The notes under the pieces are model-generated. The model ran no database searches, was not told where the DNA came from, and saw only the letters and a list, made by a program, of their open reading frames with translations. A program made the position numbers and the translations under genes. Below are positions 1-9,724 of a stretch of DNA of 64,000 nucleotides, one piece after another. Numbering within the stretch: position 1 is the first letter of the stretch; each line of letters begins with the position of its first letter. The DNA lies in the NCBI GenBank assembly GCA_024867545.1, contig JANFNE010000042.1, positions 186,001 to 250,000 of the forward strand. The letters are read 5' to 3'. The DNA comes from Phytopythium helicoides. Its lineage: Eukaryota; Oomycota; Peronosporomycetes; Pythiales; Pythiaceae.

Positions 1-18
1 ATTGATCAACCACTGCTT

Positions 19-549
19 TCATTGCTTCCGATATATCGGTTGGATGCGCCTCTGCAAGTCTAGAGTGGGGCGACTCAGATTTGGTGTTGGTATTCCCGCC
101 GTTGTAGCGGCCGCAAAAATGAGCAACAAAATATTCATATCCGTCACTTGCGAAAACGTATTCACAATTGCCGACGCGTCGTCCGAGCTTCTTATTCCTG
201 TAATTTCTGCATCTGCTGCTGGTTTTATGGATGTGGCATTTCTCTGGGTGTAGTAGTAGCCGTCTACCAACCTATTCGACCTTCCAGTACGATTTGTGCT
301 CTCTCTTGCATCGTTGATATGCATTCGAGTTGTCTGACTATCAACTGATCTGGACATTGCGCTGTTATCGTCGCTAGAATCATTGTGATACGTTAGCATC
401 GCTCTGACACCGCATGTCGGACCCGTCGTTTTGTCATTCCCGATAGGACGATATGATCGGGCTAATCGCGTCAGCCCGGCTCTCCTTCTGCCATTCCAGG
501 GAATGTCGTAGGCTCGCTCGACCGGGAACACCGGCAAACGCAGCTTCAT
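19..549 (-). CDS. Unrecognised 176-aa open reading frame
   Basis: The frame opens with an ATG at 549 and stays open for 176 codons on the minus strand. The predicted protein is rich in Ser, Thr, Arg and Asp, with one hydrophobic stretch near residues 138-152 (NILLLIFAAATTAG). I recognise no family: there is no clear N-terminal signal peptide and no RXLR or LxLFLAK-type effector motif. It lies in a transposon-rich, AT-rich stretch, so it may be a chance frame or a decayed gene. There is no second line of evidence that it is translated. Confidence 0.22.
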   Translation of the reverse strand: MKLRLPVFPVERAYDIPWNGRRRAGLTRLARSYRPIGNDKTTGPTCGVRAMLTYHNDSSDDNSAMSRSVDSQTTRMHINDARESTNRTGRSNRLVDGYYYTQRNATSIKPAADAEITGIRSSDDASAIVNTFSQVTDMNILLLIFAAATTAGIPTPNLSRPTLDLQRRIQPIYRKQ

Positions 550-1248
550 CCTTAATTCAGTCCATTCTACAGCGGTCCAGGTTGATAGGACAGTGAGGCT
601 GAACTCCTGCCATTCTCCGACTTACTTGAGCACCGTAAGAATTCGTGTTAAAAAAGCAGTTGAAAGCGCTGATGGAGTCGATGTGAGAAATCATCATTAA
701 TTGATTCATTGATCAATACATGAAGCTAAATCAAACAAAATTCTAAAAGAATAAACTGAAAACCCATTTGACATGTTACATAACTATCTAGAAGCATTCA
801 AACAAAGAATCAATGGATCACGGATTCGTGTCAAAACCATTCGCAACGTCATTCCTTCCGTGAATTTATTTTGTTTGAAACCAGTAGATGCCCGCCAAAA
901 CTGCCCTGGGTCAGATCAGTAATGCGGGGTTATATATGTTTAAATCGTAAATGTTATGTATCTGTTAGTGAATATTGCAAGTATTTGTTTATGCTAGGTG
1001 GTAAATTCAAGTTACCAAATAAGGGTGAGCATGACTTTATGTATTTCAGATGTTGATGTCGACACAAACAGTTTGAATAATGGTAATTTTGACAAAAGTG
1101 GAGGCGATTTCAAATTTGAAGTCAAAAGGGGTAATAAAGTGACAAAAGTAGTGGGAAAAGCGATGGTGGAGGTGGTGTTGGAACTGGTGGAGGACAGGCA
1201 CCCTTTTTGGTAAGAATAGACTATAGGGCACATCGTTTGCCAATTTGA
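550..1248. other. AT-rich stretch without a recognisable gene
   Basis: This stretch is noticeably richer in A and T than the gene blocks further right. Only short unconvincing frames occur in it. I see no repeat ends, tandem arrays or RNA genes. Confidence 0.4.
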
Positions 1249-1652
1249 TCATGAGTCGCGACTTTACCTGCATGAAGTGCAAAAGGTCTTGAAGAGCAAG
1301 CGGAGCCTACAAGATCACCAGAAGCGTAGAGTATGTAAGGAGCGCCGCAACCCACGGCTCCGCGCGTCTCGCCTTAAAGTACCGGCTCAACAAGCTCGAG
1401 AACGAGATGCAGCACGAAAGCGCGCCAAATATGAGAGAAAGGTGCCCGAGTGTTGGTTCTGCACTAAGGCGGTGCGAGCATGGGTACACTCAGCAAATTT
1501 CGAGCACAACATTCACCGTCCTTGCTATCTCGAGATGAAAGCGGCGCATGAAGCAGTTCACCCTGTGTACGGGCGACGTGATGGTGGCTTGCTGTGTCCA
1601 GGCATTCATTGTACGAGAGCAAATTCAAGTACACAAACATTTTGGAAAATTC
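1249..1652 (+). pseudogene. Decayed fragment with CxxC motifs, cut by a transposon
   Basis: Several frames carry protein-like pieces that do not join. One begins at the ATG at 1249 and soon shows FTCMKCK (C-x2-C) before a stop. The frame from 1277 ends with ECWFCTKAVRAWVH followed by further His and Cys residues, which resembles a small zinc-binding unit. Coding-like sequence stops at the left terminal repeat of the adjoining DNA transposon (position 1655). The likeliest reading is a broken gene interrupted by that insertion. The family is unknown. Confidence 0.25.
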
Positions 1653-1654
1653 TA

Positions 1655-1722
1655 CACCTTTTTGCACTCGTTTGCACCATTCCCACAATCATTTGCAACA
1701 CCGTGCAATGAATTGCACACCA
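1655..1722 (+). repeat. Left terminal inverted repeat of the Tc1/mariner-type element
   Basis: Begins CACCTTTTTGCACTCG and contains several TTTGCA/TGCAAT words. It matches the reverse complement of 3000-3067 with one difference (A versus G about 31 bases in). The frame that runs rightwards from 1277 reads into this repeat, so its last codons are transposon sequence. Confidence 0.92.
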
Positions 1723-1787
1723 AAATAAAGAAAAGCCAAACCTCCACAAATCAGTTCTAAGCCAAAATAGATTTGGTGTTTTGCACA

Positions 1788-2906
1788 TCACTTTCCTACT
1801 GGCATATCCTTCATCTGAAAGACAGTGGAGTAGAATCGCAGAGTGTGCAGCTCGAAGAGCTTGCAGTTCTCTTCCGATGCAGCCTCACCGATGAACATGT
1901 TCGAAGCTCGTTCAAGATAGGCGTTTCGGTGAGCTGTCTTCGTCATTCCCGGTGGTGTGGCGCGTACTCCCTCAGCCTCACGGGCAAAGTAGGCCTTGAC
2001 CATGGACTTGAACACGGAGAAGACACTTTCGATCGGGTTGAGCTGGGGGCTGTATGGCCCAAGGCGCAGCACCCTCGCATGCGAAAACTCCTCCTCCTCG
2101 AACACACTCTCCACATCAGTGTGGCATGGGGCATTGTCGAGAACAACAACTACTCGATTGAGAGGTTGGCTCATCTCGTCGCGTATGACTCGAAGCATAT
2201 TCGAGAGGAACTCGTTGACGTTCGGTGCTCGGTTCGAGCCGAACCTATTCTCGTAGTACACCAGGCCAGCGTCGCACACACAGGCAGTCACGTGCATGTT
2301 CTTGCCTCCACTGGCCACCTTCTCGTGCACAGCGCGCTCACCTTTAGGACTGCGAGCTTGGGTGCGTGCCGTCCAAAGATTGAAATTGGTTTCATCCACG
2401 TAGAATATACGGTAGCTGTGTGACTTGTACTCGAGCAATTGGGTGAGAAACGCCACACGCTTCAGCTTGTTGGCCTCTGTGTACATGTATTGGGGCTAGA
2501 CGTGGGTCTTCTTCAAGGTGTAGCATGCACCGTCAAGAGCTCGGGCGACGGTCGAGGCGAAGCACGTCATCCTGAACTCGGCAGTGAGCGACACCACCAG
2601 CTCAGCGAGAGTCGCCTTGTTGTTCTTGTCGAGCTCATGGCACAAGAACTCAACGTGCTCTGGTCTCAGCTTCTTCTCCGACCCGCCACGCTTGTGTGAG
2701 GTGTCGTCAGGGCCCTCCGCGTAGCGGTGCACCCAAGTTCGTGCGACGACTGGAGGAACCTTGAGGGCTTTCGCAACTGCCATCCACTCCTCGCCGGCAC
2801 GAGCGCTGTCAACGACGCGCTGACGAGTCTCCTTGCTGTACTTGCGCTTCGTGGGCGTTGGAGTAGACGGCGGGGGCTCCTCGGATGCACGTGGTCCCTC
2901 CTCCAT
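1788..2906 (-). pseudogene. Tc1/mariner/IS630-type transposase with one in-frame stop
   Basis: Read from 2906 to 1788, the frame encodes an N-terminal helix-turn-helix region (KRKYSKETRQRVVDSAR onward, first about 110 residues) and then a DDE nuclease. The catalytic motifs are visible: YVDETNFNLW (first D), VVVLDNAPCH (second D) and SPQLNPIESVF (final E about 35 residues later). The frame is continuous except for one TAG at 2496-2498, between the DNA-binding and catalytic halves. All domains and both terminal repeats survive, so this is a single-lesion copy. It could be inactive itself but mobilised by a relative, or the stop could be a sequencing error. Confidence 0.88.
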
Positions 2907-2999
2907 CTTGGCTTCGACTCAACAATGCACCATGCGCCAGCCACAGATTATTTACCTACTACATGTGATAATACTGATTATATCGAATTATACAGGTAG

Positions 3000-3067
3000 T
3001 GGTGTGCAATTCATTGCACGGTGTTGCAAATGATTGCGGGAATGGTGCAAACGAGTGCAAAAAGGTG
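3000..3067 (-). repeat. Right terminal inverted repeat of the Tc1/mariner-type element
   Basis: Reverse complement of the left repeat over 68 bases, ending next to a TA dinucleotide. The repeated TGCAA words inside both repeats could serve as transposase binding sites. That role is an inference from related elements. Confidence 0.92.
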
Positions 3068-3144
3068 TATTTCTATTTCTATATTAATTTTGCTGGCTGC
3101 TTCAACGTAAATACAATCCTGCAGTGCAGTCTCTGAAAATCTAC

Positions 3145-3252
3145 AGTATACAGTATACCAATACAAAAATCCTATATATATCAGGATCGTTGCCGCTGCT
3201 GTGCACCGTTACCGCTGCTGTTCCCGCTGCAGCGCGCCGTTTCCGCTACAGT
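3145..3252 (+). repeat. Short repeats (GTATAC and CCG-TT-CCGCTGC words), possible left end of a MULE
   Basis: The stretch carries CAGTATACAGTATACC followed by four degenerate copies of a CCGTTNCCGCTGC-like word. Inverted copies of the same words occur at 5441-5513, where two near-perfect CACCGTTTCCGCTGCAA units lie beside GTATAC words. The pair brackets the oxygenase gene and the MULE transposase relic, as subterminal repeats of one element would. No perfect terminal repeat or 9-bp target duplication was found by eye. Confidence 0.35.
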
Positions 3253-3262
3253 CATTACCGAA

Positions 3263-4098
3263 ATGGCGCCCAAGTTGCTACTGCCGCGTTGCGGCTACAT
3301 TGTCGTCGGCCTCGGCCTCGACCCCCGCGTGCTCGACGAGCTGGAGCAGGAGGTACGCTCTGCAAGCTACGTGTCTTACTTTGAGAAGGTAGGGGGCGAG
3401 ATCGACGACGGGTTCCGAGCCCAAGCGCGCGTGTCTCGCCTGTCCCCATCAATTGCCGCTGTGAAGCGCGCCTTGATGGGCGTGACTGAGTGTCACGATC
3501 CCGCGTGGAGGGCGTACGATTTTTCTTTTTTGCGGTCGTTGGCGGGTGGGGCCGAGCAAGAAGCCCACCACGACTACTCAGCGGAGGACATCGCAAGGTT
3601 TCAAGAACGTCGTCCCGGCGGAACGCTCGGGGGTGTGCTACTTGCGCTTCAAGCAGGTACAAAACACCGTATCTACGATGGTTGCTTTGAGTCTGTCAAT
3701 GCAGCCAAGTGTCGAGAAATCGACGATCCTCGCGGGTTTTGTGTGATCTTTCGTGGTGATTTGTTCCACGGTGGTTGTGCGTATGCTGAAGACAACTACA
3801 GGGTTCACTGCTACCTGGCATACCCCGGCATCAACTGGTCTTCTGACGTCGTTGCTGCGGATAATTCAAGCGAAGAAACATGCAAGTACTGCGACAACTT
3901 TACCGGCACCAAGGACAAGGTTCGTGATCATCGCTACTACTGTGACAAGAATCCGAAGAGTCCTGACAACAGGAAGAAGCGCAACGCCGAGAACAAGAAG
4001 GGACAGCTTGGCAACTACAAGTGCAACATCTGCCAAGCAGCCTACGACAATCCAAGCTTCGAGCGCACATCAACCGTGGTAAGCACAACATGAAGTAA
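3263..4098 (+). CDS. 2-oxoglutarate/Fe(II)-dependent oxygenase with zinc-finger-like C-terminus
   Basis: The ATG at 3263 opens a frame of about 276 codons. Residues 1-190 resemble the double-stranded beta-helix oxygenases. The iron ligands are H102-x-D104 (AHHDY) and H169 (GDLFHGG), and R180 (NYRVHCYLAY) is the likely 2-oxoglutarate contact. This spacing resembles prolyl-4-hydroxylase, AlkB or TET/JBP-type enzymes; the substrate is unknown. After residue 200 comes a Cys-rich tail with CKYC...HRYYC and CNIC. Near 4050 the annotated frame loses the expected zinc-finger histidines, while the next frame reads RAHINRGKH and stops at 4098. One missing base would therefore hide a C2H2 finger. The gene sits back to back with a decayed MULE transposase and may be transposon cargo. 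Confidence 0.6.
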
Positions 4099-4145
4099 CT
4101 CTTTTGGAATAAAGCTTGGGCTCTAGTCCCAAATAATTGTGTTAA

Positions 4146-4160
4146 TATATATATATATAT
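4146..4160. repeat. (TA)n microsatellite
   Basis: A short run of alternating T and A separates the oxygenase gene from the truncated 3' end of the MULE transposase relic. It may mark the junction where the transposase gene was cut. Confidence 0.7.
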
Positions 4161-5296
4161 GTACACCACACAAGAAATACCCGATCAACGGCTTTCATGC
4201 ATGCAATTTCTCGGTCTGTAACGATAAATTCAGGTGGGTTAATGTCTTTCTCTATCATAAAAATCCGAAGCATGTTCAAAGCCCACACATAGTCTTTTTC
4301 TTTTTCACCTGACAATCAACATTGGGTGACAGGGGGAACTTTGTTAAAAGCTGTACTTTGTGATGATATTCAGCAGCGGGATATTGTACTTGTTTGTTTT
4401 AAGTACAGTCTATGATGATAACGTCGGGGTGCTGTCGATAAAATTCAGCAGTAGCAGCATAGGCCCAAAACAAATGACGCAACTCGAAAGTTTCTGGGTC
4501 AACATCAAATCTGATGAAGATATTTTGTTCAGATAGTTTGGCAAACAAGGGTTCAGAAACAATTTGGGTTGTCATACCCAGCGACGAGCAAACTGTCTAG
4601 CATTGGCAATATCTTTTGCAGTCACCAAAGAGTTGGGATTATCATGTAGAATGGTAGTTCGGACTGTCGAAATTGGAACACCTGCTGCTACTTGAGAATC
4701 GATTTTATTCTGAACTGTTGCCGGAGCTGATATCACTTGCTCTTGGGCAGCCCGTTGTCGATGCGCCACATGAACGCGAGGATCTTGGGTTGGAGGATGA
4801 TTGTGCATCGAGCTGTTGTTTCTAACGTGAAGGATCTTCCATTGACCATTTGGATCTGTCTTGGAGACGGCCTGAACCATGATTTTCCATATACACCCCA
4901 TGCGTTTGGACCCACGCATAGGCCTCACCTGTTCGTTGACAGAGAGGTGCTCAGTATTCTTTGGCATCCAGCACGATCACATTCAAATCCGCGCTTCCAC
5001 ACCGGTCCTCGCTTGGGTTCTGTAGTGAAAGCACGACGCTTGGAAAGATTGAATCCGTGGTCTTTGCTCCATGCATGTAGTGCAGCGATCGCTTCGTCTT
5101 CGGAGCCGTAGGTTTTCTCTGGTGGCGGAGGGATCACATAGCCTCCCTGTGAGGTAGTGCTTTCACTAGGAATCACGGTGGATGCAGAAGAAGCCATGGC
5201 TTGCAGGTCGTAGTTGATGGGGGCTTGGTCTTTTAAGAAGAGACGAAAATGCGTTGTGGTAAGACAGCACAATAGACCTGGATCTTCAGCTATCAA
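4160..5296 (-). pseudogene. Decayed Mutator-like (MULE) transposase with FAR1-type DNA-binding domain
   Basis: Three frames on the minus strand join into a recognisable MULE protein. From 5296 comes a FAR1/FHY3-type zinc domain (KTYGSEDEAIAALHAWSKDH, then RGFECDRAGC). After a frame slip near 4960 it continues with SKRMGCIWKIMVQ and NSSMHNHPP. Past a stop at 4572 the DDE-type core begins with LFWAYAATAEFYRQHPDVII and DCTY. Another one-base slip near 4420 leads to KTNKYNIPLLNI. The last piece has KEKDYVWALNML and FIVTDREIACMKAV, the second catalytic region, and ends at the TA repeat. At least three frame breaks plus a 3' truncation show it is dead. Family assignment is from motif order; exact subfamily unknown. 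Confidence 0.72.
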
Positions 5297-5440
5297 TATC
5301 CCATGGACAACCTACGATTGGACGTGATGTATTGCAAGCTTTACCGCTCGATCAGCTCGCTCTGCTAATCTATTCCGCTGGACTTTTCTTCATTGATACT
5401 TCAACATCGCATTGTAATCAGATTTCGTCTACATATACTT

Positions 5441-5513
5441 TGCAGCGGAAACGGTGTATTGCAGCGGAAACGGTGGGTATACTATTTGTATAGCCGCTGT
5501 ATACTTGTGTACA
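5441..5513 (-). repeat. Inverted copies of the CCGTTTCCGCTGC/GTATAC words, possible right end of the MULE
   Basis: On the plus strand this reads TTGCAGCGGAAACGGTG twice in tandem, followed by GTATAC-containing sequence. It mirrors the words at 3145-3252 on the other side of the oxygenase and transposase relic. This supports a single composite element of about 2.4 kb, without proving it. Confidence 0.35.
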
Positions 5514-5586
5514 TGGACCGTCGGCTCATCCTGTCTATGCCAATGGCCCTCCCCCTCGTTAGAATATCCCTAAATACGGTCTAAGA

Positions 5587-5906
5587 GCATCTCCAGTCGT
5601 GTGGGCTATCGCTATTCTATCCTGTACAATTTTATCCTTCACGGGCATATATTTCCAACCACCTGTGGGCAGGTTATAAATTACACGAGTATGATTGGTG
5701 GGCTATTTTTATCAATCTGACCAATGAACTTCGATTATTCTGACATGATTTGAAAATGCTGCTCTATTCGGGGCCGAAATAGAACGCGTGGGCTATTTGA
5801 CTTAGCGCATGATTGGTCAAAACTCACCTAAATACCGGTTGAATACCGGTTTAATTTCGTGGTAAATGACGGCTCAAATAGAAATAGCCCACACGACTGG
5901 AGATGC
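5587..5906. mobile_element. MITE, 320 bp, with about 30-bp inverted ends
   Basis: The left end begins GCATCTCCAGTCGTGTGGGC. The right end, read in reverse, begins with the same 23 bases and diverges gradually thereafter. The interior is AT-rich, has no coding frame, and contains repeated ACCGGT words near the right end. Ends starting GCATCTCCA recall PIF/Harbinger-type MITEs. I do not see a convincing target duplication, so the superfamily is left open. Confidence 0.8.
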
Positions 5907-7390
5907 AACCATATGCCATTTGACAGTGTCGGTGTTACATTCAATTATCACTTTTGATATCTTTGAAATTAAATATTCGATGAGTCCGTTTCATACTTGT
6001 CCCCAGTCATTCATACCTGGCGCGCTCTTTTCAATCAATGCAATCTCAGTCACTACCCACCGTTGTGCACATTGCAACGATGACTTCCCACCGGTCAACG
6101 AAGATGCTGAAGGGCAGATACGTTGATATTGAAGACTTGACATCGGGTATGGATCTGATCACCGCGCACGGGCCAAAATGGTTCAGGAGACATGGTTGGA
6201 CTTTGGTGACTCCCCGCTCTGAGAGCACCGTCGTCGATATGGAGCTCCTCTGTGAAACGCACCCGCCCACAGCAACGTGATGCGAACGCAGAATCCCATT
6301 GTGGCATCACGAACACCGTTGATCACACCAGCCGTGTACTGCGGTAAATGGAGATGGCCCTGGTGCGATCTGGGATCCCCGTGCAGGCGAATTCTCACTG
6401 GATCACAAGCGAACTCGATGAGAGTCGAGGGCAGCGAGGAGATGTGCGTCGTGCTCCGAGTACATGAGCTTGAATGCCCCAGCAGCAAGCAGCCAATTCG
6501 AACCCATGCGTGAACATGTCGCTATGAGGTGACCCTGAGCAAGCGGTAATCTCCTCTGTCGTGCTCCTGTTGAAGTGCCGCTCCAGTGCTAGTCAGCCAA
6601 TGAATCCAGAAAACGTAGTCTTGTCACCTATCACTTGCAATCGAGTCGAAGTCACGTCCGAACACACATGTAAATGCCACGCGTGCGCCTGCCGCCGCGA
6701 TGCGAATGCGAGTGGGAGCACCCACCGAGCCATTCTCGTGCACAACACGGCCAAACAATGGGACTGGTGGTGGTGCCGCCCGATCACGGCATCGCATGTC
6801 TCGGCAGGCTCTCGGTGCGGTGCATGTAAAAAAGAGCATGATGATGACCCAGGAAAGCGATGGGGTTCCAAAAGGTGCACGTTGAAGCTGGTCGCATTGA
6901 ACCTGGCAAGTCCTGATTAATCAGCTATCACCTTTTTACGCAATGCCAATCATCGGTTTAGCGCCACACTGAAGCTCCAATTCGCTAGATGCAATATGAT
7001 TAGAGTCGTCCAAAGGCAGGATTTAGCGCAATGATTATGCCTCGCAGCGCAGCTCTTGGTCCTGTCGCTTTCCACAGTCGCGCTCATCTATAACGTTAAA
7101 CAATTTTCCATCATGTATCCCCCCGTCATCATTTCCTACAGTCCTCCTCCGGTACACAACTCGTCTCCTGCGCCATCACTTCCACCCTTCTACCAACTCC
7201 TGCAGGCCTTCCCCGGACTAATCACTGCCCTTGGCAGCTCTCGAACACCGGCGAAAGCAGCGCGTGACTCGCCTGGCGCGGCCGGGGCGGCGCCAATGGC
7301 GGCGCCTGCCGCGCTCGCCTGCGCCTCTGGCGGGTGATGCGCCGCGCTTGAAGCTGCGCCGCAGGCGTCGGCGACCGCGCTCCCTCGCGC
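5907..7390. other. About 1.5 kb without a firm gene; one weak 80-codon frame
   Basis: The best frame is 6038-6280 on the plus strand. It begins with ATG and has a fairly balanced composition (LKGRYVDIEDL, FRRHGWTLVTP). It matches nothing I know and stops abruptly. The remainder contains only overlapping frames of odd composition. 7190-7420 is a GC-rich leader of the CD36-like gene to the right. I see no repeats or RNA genes here. Confidence 0.35.
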
Positions 7391-7422
7391 TCGCTCATTC
7401 GCCAACTCGCGCTCATTCGCCC
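7391..7422 (+). promoter_or_regulatory. Possible oomycete initiator-like motifs upstream of the first CD36-like gene
   Basis: GCTCATTCGCC occurs immediately before the proposed ATG, with a second TCATTCGCC a few bases upstream. Oomycete core promoters carry a GCTCATTYBNCAWTTT-type initiator, and these copies match its first half. They lie unusually close to the start codon, so the transcription start is uncertain. Confidence 0.3.
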
Positions 7423-9724
7423 ATGAGCTCGCCCAACGCCTACGAGAAAGTGTACGTGCCGTCCTTTCTCGCTCTCTCGCGCTCGCCATGGACGCGCTGA
7501 CGCCTCCGACCGCAGCGCGTCGACGCCCACGACGCCCACGCACCAGGGCGCGGTGGATGTCGCGGCCGCGGGCTCCGCAGCACCTCGCAGAGGCTGCTGC
7601 TCGCCTCGAGCGCTCGGCTGGTCGCTCGCCGTCGGCGGAGCGCTCCTGGCCGTCGTGGCCATCGCCTACGGCGCGGGCCTGCCGCCCTTCATCAACTCAG
7701 TGGTCGAGTCGGGAGTCACGCTCTGCGACGCCAGCGACTACGAGGAGGCGGCCTTCCTGGACGCCTACGGAGACTGCGACGACTGCGCGCCGTACTACTA
7801 CCAGCTGCGCATGTTCAACGTCTCGAACGCCGAGGCGTACCTCGAGGGAGGCGTCAAGCTGCAGCTGCAGGAGTTCGGGCCCTACGTCTACCGCCGGCGA
7901 CAGATCCGCGTGGACGTCGAGTTCGACCCCGACAGCCCCGACACCGTCAGCTACAAGCAGTACACGTACCACACGTTCGAGCCCGAGCTGAGCTGCGACG
8001 GATGCTCCGACTCGGACGAGTACGTGTCTTTCGACGTCGGGTACCTGAACGTCATGGCGCAGACCGGCGGAGAGACCGGGTTCCTCACCAACCTCGCGCG
8101 CGGGTCCTTCTCTACGAACGACACGGAGATCGAAGAGGCCATCACAGTCTACGGACCGCAGATGATGCGCTGGGTCAATGGTCTCAACTCGCTCGACCCC
8201 GCGGCCATGAGGACTGTTGCGAGCGGCAGCACCGTGCTGTCCTTCCTCGCGACTGGACCCGCGGCCATCGCTGATCTGGAGATGGAGGGCTTTGCCTACA
8301 ACGGACTGTTCGTCAAGCGCAGCATCTCGCAATGGGCTCTCGGATACCCCAGTCTGCTCGCAGGTCTGGCACTTGGCAGCAACTACCTTGGTGTCTGCAA
8401 CGCAACGGACGGCAGCGGCATCATGAGTCAGTGTATCGCGTGCCAAGACGAGGCTGAGAGCTCGAGCGAGACATGTCTGTCGCTCTGGTCGGCGTGCAAG
8501 CAGTGCTTCACGGGTGCTAGCGTGCTTGCCATCAACAACTACACGTGTGGCTTGGTCGGTGAGATCTATGCTGCTGAATACGGCGAGGAGGAGGCTGCGA
8601 GCGTGATCCAGTCGACCTGCGGGCTGTGCGACGCCTTTGGACTGTGTGCCGCGCCACTGCCAGGCATTGCCGAGGACTCGGGACTCGACTACTCGGTCAC
8701 GCCGCCGTCTAGCGACATCCTCAACACGTACACACAACGCACGGGCTGCGACGACGACTCGGAGATGGGAGAGTACGAGCGATACAATGGCTACACGTCG
8801 ACGGCGCTGTGGGTCAACACGCTGACCGAGAAGCGCAACCCAACGCTGCAGGAGATCCTGGACTTCACCACGTACTACGGCAACTGCAACAATCCCACGG
8901 CTAACCTGACGTGCAGTCCCGTTCGTGGCAATGATGCCACCGGCGTGCCTCCAGCGGGAGTCAACATGCTGGGCTTCTCGAACGACATGACTGTCGATCA
9001 GTCCGTCATGTACTTGGACCAGGGCAAGCAGAACTTGACGCTGTTCTCGTCTGGTGAGGAAGTCAAGTTTTCGGGCATCAAGCTGCACCGCTTCAATCCG
9101 CCCAGCGACCTGCTCGTGAGCACTGCGGAGAATGCAGATCTGGGCACGGGCTACCCGGTGGATGGCGTGCAGGCACTGGCGTTCAACGTCGGCTTCCTCG
9201 CGTACGTGAGCTACCCGATATTCCTCTGGGGCAATCGGTCGTTGACCGACAACGTGGAGCTCACCATGAGCAACGGCGTTGTGGCGTCGTACGAGGCCAT
9301 GTACGACCTGGACGAGTCCACAGGCGAGTACGTGCTCAAGGACGAGTACGTGGACATGTACGTGACGTACGTGGACATCGAGGCCGGCACGGGCAAGACC
9401 ATGGTGGCGCACAAGCGCCTCATGGCATCTTACGGCATCTCCAAGTCTCTGAGCGACCCCACGCTTCCCATGACGGACGTGTTGTGGCCCAACCTCGAGA
9501 CGGACGTCGTGCTACCGGCCTACTTTGGTGAGGAGTCCGCCTCGCTCACTTCCAAGCAGAGCGACTACTACCACTTGGTCAAGCGCATCCTTGTGTCAAC
9601 CCTTCCAGTGCTGATCATCGGCGCTATCTTCGGCATCGCGCTGCTGGTGTTCGGCGTTTTCCGTCTTCGCCGCCTCGGAAAGCAGGGCGTGGCGACCAAG
9701 ACGCCGGCAGGCGCCTCCATCTGA
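7423..9724 (+). CDS. CD36/LIMP-2-like scavenger receptor, copy 1
   Basis: The model is exon 1 at 7423-7451, a 64-nt intron at 7452-7515 (GTACGT donor, CTGAC branch, GCAG acceptor) and exon 2 at 7516-9724, giving 745 residues. The long frame itself has no upstream in-frame ATG. The intron supplies one (MSSPNAYEKV), and copies 2 and 3 have an intron at the equivalent place, which supports it. The protein has two membrane segments, one near residues 45-65 (SLAVGGALLAVVAIAYGAG) and one near the C-terminus (LPVLIIGAIFGIALLVFGVF), with a large glycosylatable ectodomain between them. GPYVYRRRQI and the conserved MMRWVNGLNSL block are CD36-family features. A Cys-rich stretch with CxxC pairs lies mid-ectodomain. 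Likely a lipid or particle receptor on a plasma or endosomal membrane; ligand unknown. Confidence 0.88.

Larger units (their letters stand above)
1653..3069 (-). mobile_element. Tc1/mariner/IS630-type DNA transposon with 68-bp inverted repeats
   Basis: A complete cut-and-paste element of about 1.4 kb. The outer ends are 68-bp terminal inverted repeats (1655-1722 and 3000-3067) that I align with a single mismatch. Both ends are flanked by TA (1653-1654 and 3068-3069), the target-site duplication made by Tc1/mariner/IS630 transposases. Inside is one transposase frame on the minus strand. Near-identical ends imply recent movement. Single-copy internal sequence and family name cannot be judged from this window. 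Confidence 0.92.

Noticed and set aside
19..549. Possible RXLR- or Crinkler-type effector
   Set aside because: No N-terminal signal peptide, and neither an RXLR/EER nor an LxLFLAK motif in the expected place.
7488..7991. An ATG at 7488 as the start of CD36-like copy 1
   Set aside because: It is out of frame with the receptor and gives an Arg/Ser/Thr-rich shadow protein. The intron at 7452-7515 removes it.
7697..9412. A 571-codon minus-strand frame opposite CD36-like copy 1
   Set aside because: Very His/Arg/Val-rich composition, a shadow of GC-rich third positions. The plus frame shows family motifs and membrane helices. The similar frame at 43116-44498 is rejected for the same reason.
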